From Platanthera guangdongensis (taxonomy: Eukaryota; Streptophyta; Magnoliopsida; Asparagales; Orchidaceae): a stretch of DNA of 64,000 bases. The DNA lies in assembly GCA_039583875.1 (NCBI GenBank), contig CM077153.1, positions 67,650,482 through 67,714,481 of the forward strand, read 5' to 3'. Shown here piece after piece: positions 46,526-58,669 of the stretch. A program made the translations under genes and the position numbers. The notes under the pieces were generated by a model. It was given only the letters and a program-made list of their open reading frames with translations. It was not told the origin of the DNA and did not search any database. The stretch's first letter is position 1, and every line of letters starts with the position of its first letter.

Positions 46526-49116
46526 GGTAGGGGTTTAAATGCAATGATGACATGATATGCTATGTTATGCTGGTTTAATGCTATGTTCATACAAGTTCAA
46601 TATAGGCACACGATTCTATGCACACAGACCTTTAGTTCCCCGGTTTTGGAAGCTATCTTCACTCCCAGGAGCCTCCGTAAACTCGAACGGAGACAGTGGG
46701 TTAGGCCACCCCACTCCTAGTAGGGTAACCACACTACCAGGCCTAGCCCTTTCGTATGCCTCTGAAAGATACACTAGAGTCATCACATACTAATGCTAGC
46801 AAACCGGCCAGTCTTTCATGGTCAAGTGTAGGGTCACTAGGTAAGCATCTCCACAGACACTAGCAAGCCAGTCCCAACCATTACACTCTCAGAGTCATCA
46901 TTCCACTATCAGTGCGACGACTAGAGTGAACTGAAGACCCGCCACTTTTATGCACATGAAATTATGATAAATATAAATCTATGAGCCATTGGCTCCCCGA
47001 ACTAACTCATCCGTCACAACAACCTTCTAGGCCACTGGCTCCCCGGATTAACCTGTCCATACCACCGCCGAGCCTACCGGTCGTGAGTCTAAACCAAACT
47101 AGTCTCCCGTGACTATGAGGTGAGTGAAAGTGATGTACTTAGAATTAATCTTGCACTAACTATTTAGCCTTACAGTTTAGGGTTAACCTTGGACTGCCCA
47201 GGGCAATCTCTGTGAAGGGCTCTCGAGGGCACTAGGAACTACGATGGTCTGAAGCCCAAAGCTCCCTTTCTCAAGATACATATTATTATTGGTATCTACC
47301 CATGTCCCGACTCTATTGATCTTACACTTGATCTTTCTTAAAGGGAAAGACGATCAACTGTCGATCCCGAGAACAACCTTGCCCCTAGTCAACCCGACTC
47401 TCACAATTGCCTTCCATTGGTGACCTCATTCATACTCACCCGATTAAGTCCACCAACTATCTCCTTTATCCCATACCGAGGTTCACATAATTCCTTCGTT
47501 CTGCAGTTTTTACTATGTGTAGACCTAATGAGCTATATGGTGTGCATGAAAGGTGACCCCTTCAAATATTCATCCAAATGACCTAAGATTATTACTGGGG
47601 GTCAATCATGATATTTTAAGATTAAATCCAGAAGATAATATTTTTCCTAATTTATTTGGCATTTATTATATTTTCTGCAAAATCAGGCCACTTAGGCTTT
47701 TGAACACCAAGTATAATTTTCTAACAAGATATGCCCTCAAAAAAATTATTACAAGTGTATCTCATCAAAATAATAGTAAATACTGGAATACTCAATTTTC
47801 GAAAATATTTTGACCCCAAACAAATTATTGTTTAATTATCCACAAGCTTAGGGTAAAACAGGAAATATTAGAATTAATCATCCAAAAATTATAGGAAAAT
47901 TACAAGATGTTAGAAGTGACCAGAAAAGTCTACTGACCAAAAATCATTATTTCCTAAGCAAATCTGTTCTATCAAATAAATCATTTTAAAATATTTAGAA
48001 CTAGGCACCTTGTGAAGCATCCTATATGAGAAGACTTTCAATAATTTTATAAACATTCACAGTGCATAATGAAACCTTAAAATGTCTTCTAACCAAGTTT
48101 CATAATTTTCCAGTGGGTAATCATCTCATAATAAATTTTCTTTCAAATAAGGCAAGTACTAGGTTTGTGAATGAAGTACTATAAATGTAATCCAAAAATT
48201 CATACGATAATTTCTAGAGATTAATAACAACTTCATAAGATCACTACCTAAGTTTCATGAACATCTAAGGTATTATAATCATGCAATAAAATTATGAGTA
48301 GAAGTGCCCTAATTGGTCCTTAATTATTTCAGAGGGCTTAAATGCTCCTAAAAATTCTAATAACATTTTTTAAGACTTATTTCCATCCTATGAACTCATC
48401 TACCAATTTCCAAGACATTTCAAGGACATATGTTCCCATGTCCTTCATTGGGCTCAAAGCTCAACCCTAGGGTTAACACTAGGGTTCTAGGGCACACCAA
48501 CCTTAAACCACCCAAAATCTCCTGTAAGGGTATTTTGTATGACAATAAATCAGTGCCCAAAGATCTATCCCTTTTGTATGAGGATTGGCCACACAACCCA
48601 TTAAACACCATTTGCCCTAATTTGCCCCCTTAGGGACCAAACTTTGGTCACACAAATACCTATTCAAATCAACTCCAAATGGGCTGATATTTTTACTAGT
48701 GACCTATCATAACCCTAAGGGTCATCTACCAATATTTTGGGGAATTGTGGGGTAATTAGACCCTAAAATAAAATCATACATGATTTATTAATTTTTTTTA
48801 CAAAAACCATAGAAAAGTTTCTCCAAAAATTTCCATTTTTGGATATGATGAGGAGGTCGACCTATGGTCAAAATTTCAAAGCATTTTCCTGAATGGTTTA
48901 GTGGGGGAACTCAATTTAGTCTTTGATCAATCCTATGTATAGGCTCCACCATATTGAGTGTTGTGGTTAAACCACTGATCCAAATAGGTTGAAACTAATT
49001 TTAAATTAAACTAAACTCAAAGTCCAACAACACTTGTGACTGGCTACTTTTCCTAAAACGAACTGTAAGCGCCTCATTTAACGACATTAAACAGTGCATG
49101 TTTAATGATAACAATT

Positions 49117-49153
<37 letters not shown>

Positions 49154-49660
49154 AATAATAAATTCTTTGGCACTGTTCATCTTCTCCAAATCGAACAGAA
49201 CGCCGCCTGAAATTGCCTCTTCCTGTAACTTTTTGCGATGCCAAACGCCGGCCACCCGACAACTTCCGTGGCCAGCCAATGCCACCACCACCTTCGTCGA
49301 GGTGATGGCTATAGTCTGGCGGCGACACAACCGCCGGATGTGGTGGTTTCCGGCGAACCCGCCACCATGAAAACCATGAAAATCACAATTTGTTTCTCGT
49401 CGAATCGGGCTCAGCTAAGCCCGATTTCTCTCTTAATTGATCTAGGATACTAGCACAAGGGGAGAGGAGGAGAAGTGAACCTTATTTGGGGTTCAACAAC
49501 GGCGGCAGCGGCAGTTGGCCGTGGTGTTTTTCCTCTCAGGTGAGCTTTCCCGATTCCTCGATTCTCCACCAAAACCATCGATCCAATACTTCATTTTGAC
49601 TGCTAAGAATGTTTTGAAGGTGATGGGTTGGCCAAAAGTGGGAATGGGGGTTGTATAGGG

Positions 49661-49670
49661 GGATTTATAT
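49661..49670 (-). promoter_or_regulatory. TATA box of the E LTR
   Basis: ATATAAATCC on the minus strand lies downstream, in that direction, of the tandem palindrome units. Confidence 0.5.
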
Positions 49671-50643
49671 TTTCCGTGGGAGAGGAGGTGAAGGGGTGGT
49701 CGACCATGGTGGATGGGCTCCTCCCATTAGTGTTGGCTGGCTGGAATTGATGGTATTCTCATCCAAAGAGTCAAGGGAGATGAATTGGGACAATGGGGAG
49801 ATGAATGGGGTGGCCCATGGTCTCCCTCCATAACTCCTCTCTCTCTCTCTTTCTTCTTTCTCTCTCCTCCATTAAAGGGGAAATTGATGTTTCTCTCTCC
49901 TAGTCACCATTTCGAGAATTTAGATGGCATTCCATAAAAATTTCAGCCTCCTGAAGCTTGTAGACCACTCAAATTGGGCTTAGCCCAAGTGGATTGGGCT
50001 AGGTTAGGTCAACTTGAGTTAATTTGACCCACTTTAGGGTTGAGTTGACTTTGGTCAATTTAACCTTTTGGGTTGACCCCAATTGCTCCTTAGTGACCCG
50101 TTATCCTCTCCTAAGGTCTAGGGAGACTTGGGTAGGGTTGGTTTGACATTTTGGTTGTCACTTGACACTTATTAGGGTACTTTGACCATTTTAGGGTTTA
50201 GGTTGACTTTGGTCAACTTGTCCTATTTGTTTGACCCCAATGAGTGTTTAGTGACTCATTGGACTCCTCAAAGGGTTAGGATGACTTGGGTAGGGTTAGT
50301 TTGACATCTTGGTGGTCACTTGACCCTTATTAGGGTACTTTGACCATTTTAATTTTTAGGTTGACTTCGGTCAACTTGACCTCTTGGGTTGACCCCAACG
50401 GGCCATAAGTGGCCCAATGAATCTCCTAAAGGGTTAGGAAGGTTCAGGTGGGGCTAAGGAGTCAAGGTGAATCCCTAAAGTCAAACCCTAGGATTGGTGA
50501 TTGGGTTGTGCTATTTGTAAACCAGGGTGATTTCTACCCTCATGCCCTAGTTCACCTGGTCTACTTGAGCTTCCTAGGGTTTTGTGATGACCTAGTCATG
50601 ACAAAATCACTCGTAGAGGTCTAGTTGTTTGAGGGATGTTATA

Positions 50644-52215
50644 GACACTAACCTCTCCCTAATACTAAATTGTAACACCTCCCCTATAATGATCATATAA
50701 TATGGATCTGGTAGGGGCCCCACAACATATATACACTACAGCTTGAGTATTATAAAGTGATATAAAGAACTATGCATCTCAATACATAGACAAAAAGACA
50801 GCGGAAACACAACCAACCCCGAAGTTATTCACAAACATAGGAGTCCAACATGACCTTAAGGACTTACAACATTCAAATGTTAAAAACTGATACAACTATC
50901 AAGATAGCCATGTGCCTCAGCACTCCTAGGCTACCTAGGCATGCAAGCCGGATTACAGTTCACGGAACTAAACATTCATAAGTTCATAAACTAATAGAAG
51001 AGATAACACTTTGTGAGGCTTAGGTATTTTTGGCCGGTGAGCTTGCTCTAGCGTGCAATCCTTGCCCTATAAAAGTTTTGTTGTAACGTGGGTCAGCAAA
51101 GGTTGAACTCAACTGTGTAACCAACACAACTCCTCCTAGCCATCCCTGGCGGACCCTAGAGCACTCCATCACCCTATAGGTTAGCACTTCATATGCATAT
51201 GCCATTAAAAAAGAATAAACATGAATAAATAGGTTTTGATGTCTCACACATCAAGCATGTTTCTAAGCTGAGCATTTAAAAAAAGGAGCCTGCAATGCAA
51301 CATGTATGTAAACCTGGCTTTCACACAAGATAACACGAATGAATATAATATATCATCACGCATAGTATTTCACAATCAACCATATAGGTACTTCTAATTT
51401 CCCTAACGACATTCGATACGCAACACAGAACTCTTGCATAGCCCCACCCGCTAATCGGTCTCAAAACTCGGGCTTTCCTGCAAGCTTTAACTCACAAGCC
51501 AGTTCTATCATACAAACAAACCGATTCTAAGAACCCTTGGGTGACCCTGCCTGCTCGTGGTCTTCATTGCCTGGGCTTGTACAAACACTTAGCGTTCTTG
51601 TCAGTTTCACAAATGGGGACTTGTCTTGCCGGGACACTCTCCACACTTGACTTGCAATGTAATGAGCTAGCTAACCAACCACGGAGACAAAGTCAAGCCT
51701 TCACATACCATTCAACAACCACAACATTTTCGCCCTAAATCACCATTAATTCTCATAAGAAGCAGAGGGTATTGCAAACTACGCCTTTGCCGTAATCAGA
51801 TTTCTAGCAAAAACCCGAGTGCTCATCATGCAACATCACCGCATCGGACAACCAGTCGCGATTACGACTTCATCCATAATGCCTAATCCACTAATGAAGC
51901 GGATTTCTAGTGCAACAAAATGCCGTGGATAGAGTCAATCGACCCAGTGGATCCTCTTGAATCATGACAACTCGAATTCCTCTCATTTGAGAGATCCAGT
52001 GCCTAAATACTTCAAAGAAAGCAAAAACACAGCGGATGCCATCCACGCATCCTAAGAAATGAGAGGAGAAATGTCGTTACCTTATGACTCCTCCTCCTAT
52101 CCATGAATATATTGATTTGCACAGATGAAAGTGTGCGAGTTCAAGCCCTCTCAGTGAATCCGGCTTCGGATCAATAAATGGGGCTCTGATGCTTCGTCAA
52201 TGGAGGAAGATGCAC
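50644..52215 (-). repeat. D-like remnant: decayed primer site and truncated 5' LTR
   Basis: ACCTCTCCCTAATACTAAAT (50651-50670) is a mutated form of the primer-site region seen at 63431-63449. TGTAACACCTCCCC (50671) begins an LTR that follows 56159 onward to about 52215, where similarity ends. Many differences show it is much older than D. Confidence 0.75.
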
Positions 52216-53172
52216 TTTGTCACAACCCGCATTTTCTCAACATTTAATAATGCATCATAGTAAGAGAAAACACGTGCCTTAATGCTACGCCATGTAGGGA
52301 CAACTACAGACGCTCAGGCAAGCACCAACTCCAAACAGTATTCATGAAATTCTCAAGTTTGCTATGATGAAGATATAGATTGACTTTGAGTTTTAATGGT
52401 TGTGTCCCTCAACTCAATGGATCAACTAGTGCATGGGTAAAAATATAAATATACGCAGTGGAAAATACTCGGTTTAATTCATTTATTATCTTATGCTGGT
52501 ATGAAGATCCATTAGGACTATTCATGATATGCATACCTCTAGATGTAGTATAAGTACAAAAAGAGCTTTTACATTCGTTAAAATAGAGTGATGTTTGATT
52601 TAAAGAGATGCTATGAGCGCGAGGTAAAAATATCCATCTTTTTGGACTTTTAAAGTAACTAACATGCAATCCTAACATAAAACCATCCCAGAGAGCAAGT
52701 ATGTAAGATAATCAGCAAGAAATGAGCATAGCAGTTAGCAAATAGTCTAATATCTGCAATATTTCATTGTGGGCATCAACAACCTAACACGAACCCACGA
52801 CACAAAATGTATGTCTGAACTAAAAATAAGAACAGAACTACCTCACGAAGGTGAGGGAAGGAAACCACAGCTACAAACCCATGCCAAGAACCACCAACTC
52901 TCCTGCCCAGGATGCTACTGCTCCGAGCCTGAGGCATTCAAAAGAAAGAACGCCTCAGCGAGAATTAACAAGTGGCAATATAGACCAAAAGCAAATACAC
53001 AAGAGAAGTCAAAGGGTTACCAACCCAAGAAGAAATAACTGTCAAACCACAACATAAATCCTAAAATAATAAGAAATGAAGAATTTATAGAGGTTTAAGT
53101 ATGAGAAGGTGCACCAAGGGCGATATAAAGTCATGCTTCGCTAACATTTGCAACAGTATGCATATGAATATA

Positions 53173-53262
<90 letters not shown>

Positions 53263-53560
53263 AGACTAATCAGCTCAAACGCGTGAATCATTAACAATGG
53301 TAAAAGCGGAGCTGAGTTGGTGGCCACATTGTTCAACACAAACAATCAGACCAAACATCTCAAAAAGGCATTGTGCTGGAGACCACATTGTCCAACACAA
53401 CTCGACAGTCTGTGGAATGTGCCAAGATCGCGCCCAAACAAACCTGCATGTATGTATGAAGTGGATAACGTCTCCTAGTTGGGACTGCAAGTAGAAATAC
53501 TTAGCAAGAAGATAACAGAGATGACTGCTACCTCCGCCCCTCAGGTATGAGAAACTGCAA
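52216..53560. other. Unassigned segment; TGTCACAACCC may mark an LTR start
   Basis: No gene is supported. TGTCACAACCCGC (52216) looks like the start of a gypsy LTR, but no partner copy is in the window. The segment contains the (TA)40 microsatellite and several TGTGCTGGAGACCACATTG-like repeats near 53318-53400. Confidence 0.4.
53181..53260. repeat. (TA)40 microsatellite
   Basis: Eighty bases of uninterrupted TA, preceded by a short GAATATATATATGTG run. Length is likely variable. Confidence 0.97.
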
Positions 53561-56158
53561 CTGCTGCCTCCTAACAAATTGATTATGTTGGTAATTGGCC
53601 TAGAAATGCTTTTAATAAATTTTCTGCTGCTTCTAATTTTCCTGCACCCAGTTTTGCTTTTCCGAACAATTATAATCCTGCTTTGCGTAACCACTCAAAT
53701 TTCTCGTGGAGTAATCCGACGAACGCTATTTGCCTGCCCATGCAACATGATTTTATACCACCTCCACCACTTCAAAATTTTCAAAAATCTCCATCTTTGG
53801 AGGAAATACTTTCGAAATATATAAACGCAAATGACGCAACCATTAGAAACCTCACAGGACCTATCAAAAATTTAGAGAACCAAGTAGGGCAGCTCGCAAA
53901 AATTATACCCAAGCGACCTCCCAGGTCACTTCCTGCAAATACCGAGCCCAACCTTAGAGAGCAAACGAAAACCATAACTCTTCAGAGTGGGAAGCAAGTT
54001 TCTTGTATAGTTAGCGAAGAACCCGAGGCAAGCTCCGCCCCTATTTCAAATATTCCACCCACACAAAATGAATTTATCACTCCACCACATGTATTTAAAA
54101 AAGATCCTACTCCACCATACACTCCTCAACTTAACAAAAACGAATTGATGATCAATATAATCGCTTCTTGGAAATGTTTAAGCAGATTCACATAAATTTG
54201 CCCTTCCATGAAGCGATATCTCAATTGCCCAAGTACGCTAAGTACTTGAAGGATCTTCTAACTACTAAGAAAAAGTTAGAAAATTTATCGCACGTCACTT
54301 TAAATGCTGAGCACTCCGCCATCTTAATGAATGGCTTACCAAAGATGATCAATGATCCAGGTTGTTTTTCTATCCCGTGTGTCTTTGGTGACCTATTTGT
54401 CAAGCACACGCTAGCCGACTTAGGAGGGAGCATCAATTTGATGCCATTTTGTTTATTCAAGAAGCTAGGATTGGGTATCCTTAACCCCACACATATGAGT
54501 ATTCTAGTAAAAGTCGACAAATTCATCTTCCCGGTTGATTTTGTCATTCTGGACATTGAAGAGGATGTCGAGGTTCCCCTGATCCTTGCCACCTCGAGCG
54601 CTATCATTGATGTAAGCAACAGGAAGCTCTTTTTGCGAGTCAGGGACAACGAGGTTACTTTCTCCATTACCCCGTCTATGAAAAATACCTTAGAAAATGA
54701 TGAATCGTGTTTCTTCCTTGATGTTTTAAGTGATGACACTTCCTACAGCCTTTCCGAAAATGATTTTTCTTCTTTTTATTCTTCTTCGACTAACCCGCCC
54801 CAGTGTCTGTAAGAAATGGCAATGGCGGCCGATTCGCCACATTCAAATTTTCCTTATAAGTCAAAATTATATGAAGAAATGATTTTTGAAAAAGAAAAAT
54901 CCTCCAAATCATCTTGCGAAGAACCCCCTACCCTATAAATAAAAGAACTACCTGAACATCTAAAATACGCATTCCTAGAAAAAAACTCCAAACTGCCCGT
55001 AATAGTATCGACCTATTTAACTGAATTAGAAAATTATAAACTTCTTCGAGTTTTACAAAAACATCGCCGAGCTATCGCATGGCAGATTTCTGATATCAAG
55101 GTCGTAAGCCTATCTTTCTGCACTCATAAAATTTTAATGGAAGATAATTCGCGTAGCTATCCAACCTTTGCACTGATTGAACTCAAATATGAAAGAAGTA
55201 GTAAAAGTGAGGTAATGAAACTTTTAGACTCGAGAATTATCTGCCCCATATCAGAGAGTAAGTGGGTTAGCCCTGTTCAGGTAGTGCCAAAGAAGGGAGG
55301 GATCACGATAGTCTTGAATGAGAATAACGATTTAATTCCGACATGGATGGTGACGGGGTGGCACATATGTATAGATTATCGTAAATTAAACGACGCCACC
55401 CTCAAGGACCACTTTCCCTTGTTGTTCATCAATCAAATCTTAGAACATTTATCCGGCCATAGCTTTTACTATTTTCTCGATGGACTCTCGGGCTATTTTC
55501 AAATTCCCATTTCGCCCGAGGATCAGGAGAAAAAACTTTTACTTGTCCCTTCGGCACCTTTGCCTACCGAAGAATGTCGTTTGGATTATGTAATACACCA
55601 GCATCATTCCAACGATGTATGATAGCCATATTTGACAAGTATGTTGAAAGTATAACAGATGTTTTAAGTGATGACATGTCCTGTTGCGAGTAGCTTTACG
55701 GTGGGAGCCATGTTAGGACAACACATATCAAAGAACTTCCACCCCATTTACTATGCGAGTAAAACACTCACATCCCCATAAGAAAATTACACTACGATGA
55801 AAAAAGAACTTTTAGCTGTTATTTTTGCCTTTGATAAATTCCGCCTGTATATAACACTTTCGGAAATTATAGTTTTCACAGACCACTTGGCCCTCAAGTA
55901 TTTGCTTTCTAAATCGGATGCCAAGCCACAGTTAATTTGATGGATCTAACTCCTCCAGGAGTTCGACTTGAAAATCCGAGATAAGAAGGGGGCCGAGAAT
56001 TTGGCCGCAGACCATCTCTCACACTTAGATAACCCGTATATTTAAAATTTAGACGAAAAAACTTTTAATGATTATTTTACCGATGAGAAGCTGTTTTCAA
56101 TTAACACATCCCCTAATCCTTGGTTTGAAAACTTTGTCAACTATTTAGTGGCTCGTGT
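53561..56158 (+). pseudogene. Athila-like gypsy F: gag end, protease, RT and RNase H remnants
   Basis: The order is gag C-terminus (GPIKNLENQVGQLAKII, KTITLQSGKQV), protease (TLADLGGSINLMPFCLFKKLGL, VKVDKFIFPVDFVILD), RT (VIKLLD-type start, ISESKWVSPVQVVPKKGG, CIDYRKLNDAT, FLDGLSGYFQIPI) and RNase H ([37 protein letters not shown]). Protease carries ADLGG in place of the usual D-T/L-G-A. A one-base loss near 54145 shifts the frame between gag and protease, stops lie near 54939 and 55683, and a frameshift lies near 55535-55550. An internal deletion near 55670-55690 removes the RT catalytic region, joining RT fingers to RNase H. It ends at CGTGT where D is inserted. Confidence 0.88.
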
Positions 56159-58612
56159 TGTAACACCTCCCCTGTAATGACCGTATAATATGGGTCCGGC
56201 CGGGGCCCCACAACATACGAACGCCACAGCTTTAGTATTATAAGTTGATATACTACCCACACTCAAAACACTTTGCACAACACAGCGGAAACATAAGCAA
56301 GACTAGAAGTTATCCACCACTACAAGAGTAAAAAGTTGGCCTTATGGCCTTACAACACAAGAGAGTCCAAACTCACATAATACAACAATCATGAAAGTGC
56401 ATAAGCACTCCTAGTCTACCTCGGCATGTAAGCCGGACAACATGAGTCTCAAACATGCAATATCATATAAGAAAAGACACAAAAGAAGGGAACACTTCGT
56501 GAGGCCTAGGCCTTTCTGGCCGGCGAACTAGCTCCTGCTTGCGATCCTTGCCCTGTAAAAATTATTAGTAACGTGGGTCAGCAAAGACTGACCTCAAACT
56601 GTGTAACCAACACATCTCCTCCCGGCCGCCCCTAACGGACCCCGGGGAACCCTCCAACCTGCAAGTCAGCACTTCGTATGTAATATATAAATATAAACCA
56701 GAAATGCATTAAGAACAGGCTTGGATGTCTCAAACAACATACACGTTCTCTACTGGTTGAGCATATAATAAAAAAGGGTCTACTTATGCAACATGAATGC
56801 AACACCTGGGCTTCACCCAAGGCACCCTAAAGCGTATGCATCTAGCACAACATCACATCATTTGGGTACTCACCATTTCCCCATTGGCATAAAGCCGCAA
56901 ACAAAAAGGGAAGCACAATTTCCCCCAACGGCACACAAGCCGCCACATGGAACTCTTGCCAAGGCCCCACCCGCTCAAGGTCTTAGACCCGGGCTTGCCT
57001 ACAAGCTCTGACGTCTCATGTCAGGATTCCAACAAACACAACTGACCGATTCTAAGAAGCCTTGCTGGACCCCACCCGATCATGGCCTCATTGCCCGGGC
57101 TTCCCCCATGCTTGGCATTCTCGTCAATCTCACAGAAGGGGACTAGTCTCGCCGGGACAGTCTCCACACATGACGTGTACGTCACGGGATAGTCAGCCGA
57201 CCATGGAGACATAGCCACACCTTGGCACATCACAAACCAAGACAATTCCACCCTAGTCCCTCGTTTGTACTGTAGCGTTCCGGCGCACCAAGGAAACCAT
57301 CTACCACTCATGCGGAGCTAACCTTGTCCACCAAGGAAACCATCTACCGCCATTGAGGAGCTAACCTTGTCCGGTTCCGGCTACACGTACTCACTCGAGA
57401 AAAATGGGAAAACATTACCACATCACAAACATCATCTTGTCGCAACGGATCTCTACGAATCCTTAAAGCTCGTATGCAACATCACCGAGTCGGATTAACG
57501 GTCGCGACTACGGCTTCACCCACCATGCCTAATCCACTAACGGAGCGGATCTCTAATGCAAAACATGCCGGGGACGGACTCAATCGACCCGGAGGCTCCT
57601 CTAGAACCTTGGCGACCCAAACCCCTCTCATTTGAGTGTTTGGTGCCCAAAACTAGAAAAGAAAAGATGATAGAACGTGCATCCTAAAACCGAGAGGAGA
57701 AGTGTCGTTACCTTCCGACTCCTCTTCCTAGCCATGGCAAAATAGCCGGATGAAAACCTTCGCAACGATCTAGCCTCCACGGATCCGGACTCGGCTCGCG
57801 ATTTGGAGCACCGAAGCCTCTCCGACAACCGGATCTCTACTTCACCTTCTTCCTTGCTCTCCCTTCTCTCTAGAACTTAGAAAGAGAACCACTGAAAGGA
57901 AAATGAGGGTTTCTAAGGGTCCAATCCCGAGTATATCCCATCAGGAATAACCCCCAGCCGTTGGATCCCAAAATAAAGAAACGAACGGCTTTGATTCGGG
58001 ACTGAAAAGCTAAACCTGGGCCGGACACGGCCTGGCACACGCCCGTGTCCAGGGCCGCGCCCCCCATTCACCGTCAAAACCGACACACCTGGAACAGCAC
58101 ACGGGCATCCAACACGCCCGTGTTCTACCTGATACGCCCGTGTCCCAACTGACACGGCCGTGTGGTCGGCCGTGTGCCTCTAACGGCACAGCCCCGAAAA
58201 CAACCCGAGAACTACACTGGTACTGGACACGCCCGTGTCCTTGCCGTGTCTACCTCAACACACCTGGGCTCCAGGCCATATTCACGCCTCGACACCTGAC
58301 ACGGCCTTGAACACGCCCGTATCCTAGGCCGTGTGCCTTGTCTCGACACCTCATCGAGCGATGTCTCGACACTTCGTCGAGCGAAGTTCGTCGACTGACT
58401 GACACGGCCTTGGACACGCCCGTGTCCTAGGCCGTGTGCCTTGTCTCGACACTTCGTCGAGCGATGATCGTCGACCTCTCGACCAAAACGTCGACTGGAG
58501 CCTGACACGCCCTGGGACACGCCCGTGTCCCAGGCAGTGTGCCCCCTTCCAGTAACCAATTTTCCCTCTCGACGAACCCGAAATTAAATGGTACAAATTT
58601 TGGGGCGTTACA
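56159..58612 (-). repeat. 3' LTR of D
   Basis: On the minus strand it runs from TGTAACGCCCC (58612) to GTGTTACA (56159) and is 2454 bp. U3 has GGACACGCCCGTGTCC-type palindromes and TCGA words (58020-58540), then GATATACTCGGG (57929-57940), the counterpart of the site at 8265 in A. Confidence 0.9.
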
Positions 58613-58648
58613 ACTCTCTCCCCCTTAAAAGAATTTCGTCCCGAAATT
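58613..58648 (-). other. Polypurine tract of D with preceding hairpin
   Basis: On the minus strand AAGGGGGAGAGAGT (58613-58626) precedes the LTR. Upstream, perfect 7-bp arms AATTTCG and CGAAATT (58632-58638 and 58642-58648) enclose three bases. Confidence 0.8.
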
Positions 58649-58669
58649 ACAACACAAATGGAACAAAAC

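Larger units (their letters stand above)
41576..50643 (-). mobile_element. Gypsy element E with 5-kb LTRs and a deleted interior
   Basis: On the minus strand the order is 5' LTR (50643 down to 45623), primer site, leader, an unidentified 1.8 kb, an integrase remnant, and the start of the 3' LTR (42459 down to 41576). The 3' LTR piece is 884 bases and aligns with 49753-50643. The rest of that LTR is probably left of the window, beyond the inserted copia B. Confidence 0.8.
45623..50643 (-). repeat. 5' LTR of E (about 5 kb)
   Basis: On the plus strand it begins TGTAAAACCCC and ends GATGTTATA, where the left copy has GATGTTACA. The U3 end has three 158-bp tandem units (first words at 50053, 50211, 50369). 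TATAAATC on the minus strand is at 49661-49670. A hairpin pair lies at 46429-46525. A (TA)14 run is at 49121-49148. The middle (47500-49100) is AT-rich with no feature I can name. Confidence 0.82.

Noticed and set aside
49001..49453. Overlapping frames near 49000-49450 as a host gene
   Set aside because: They cross a TA run inside the E LTR and show no conserved domain.
53085..53345. Tyr-Ile repeat protein
   Set aside because: It is the translation of the TA microsatellite.
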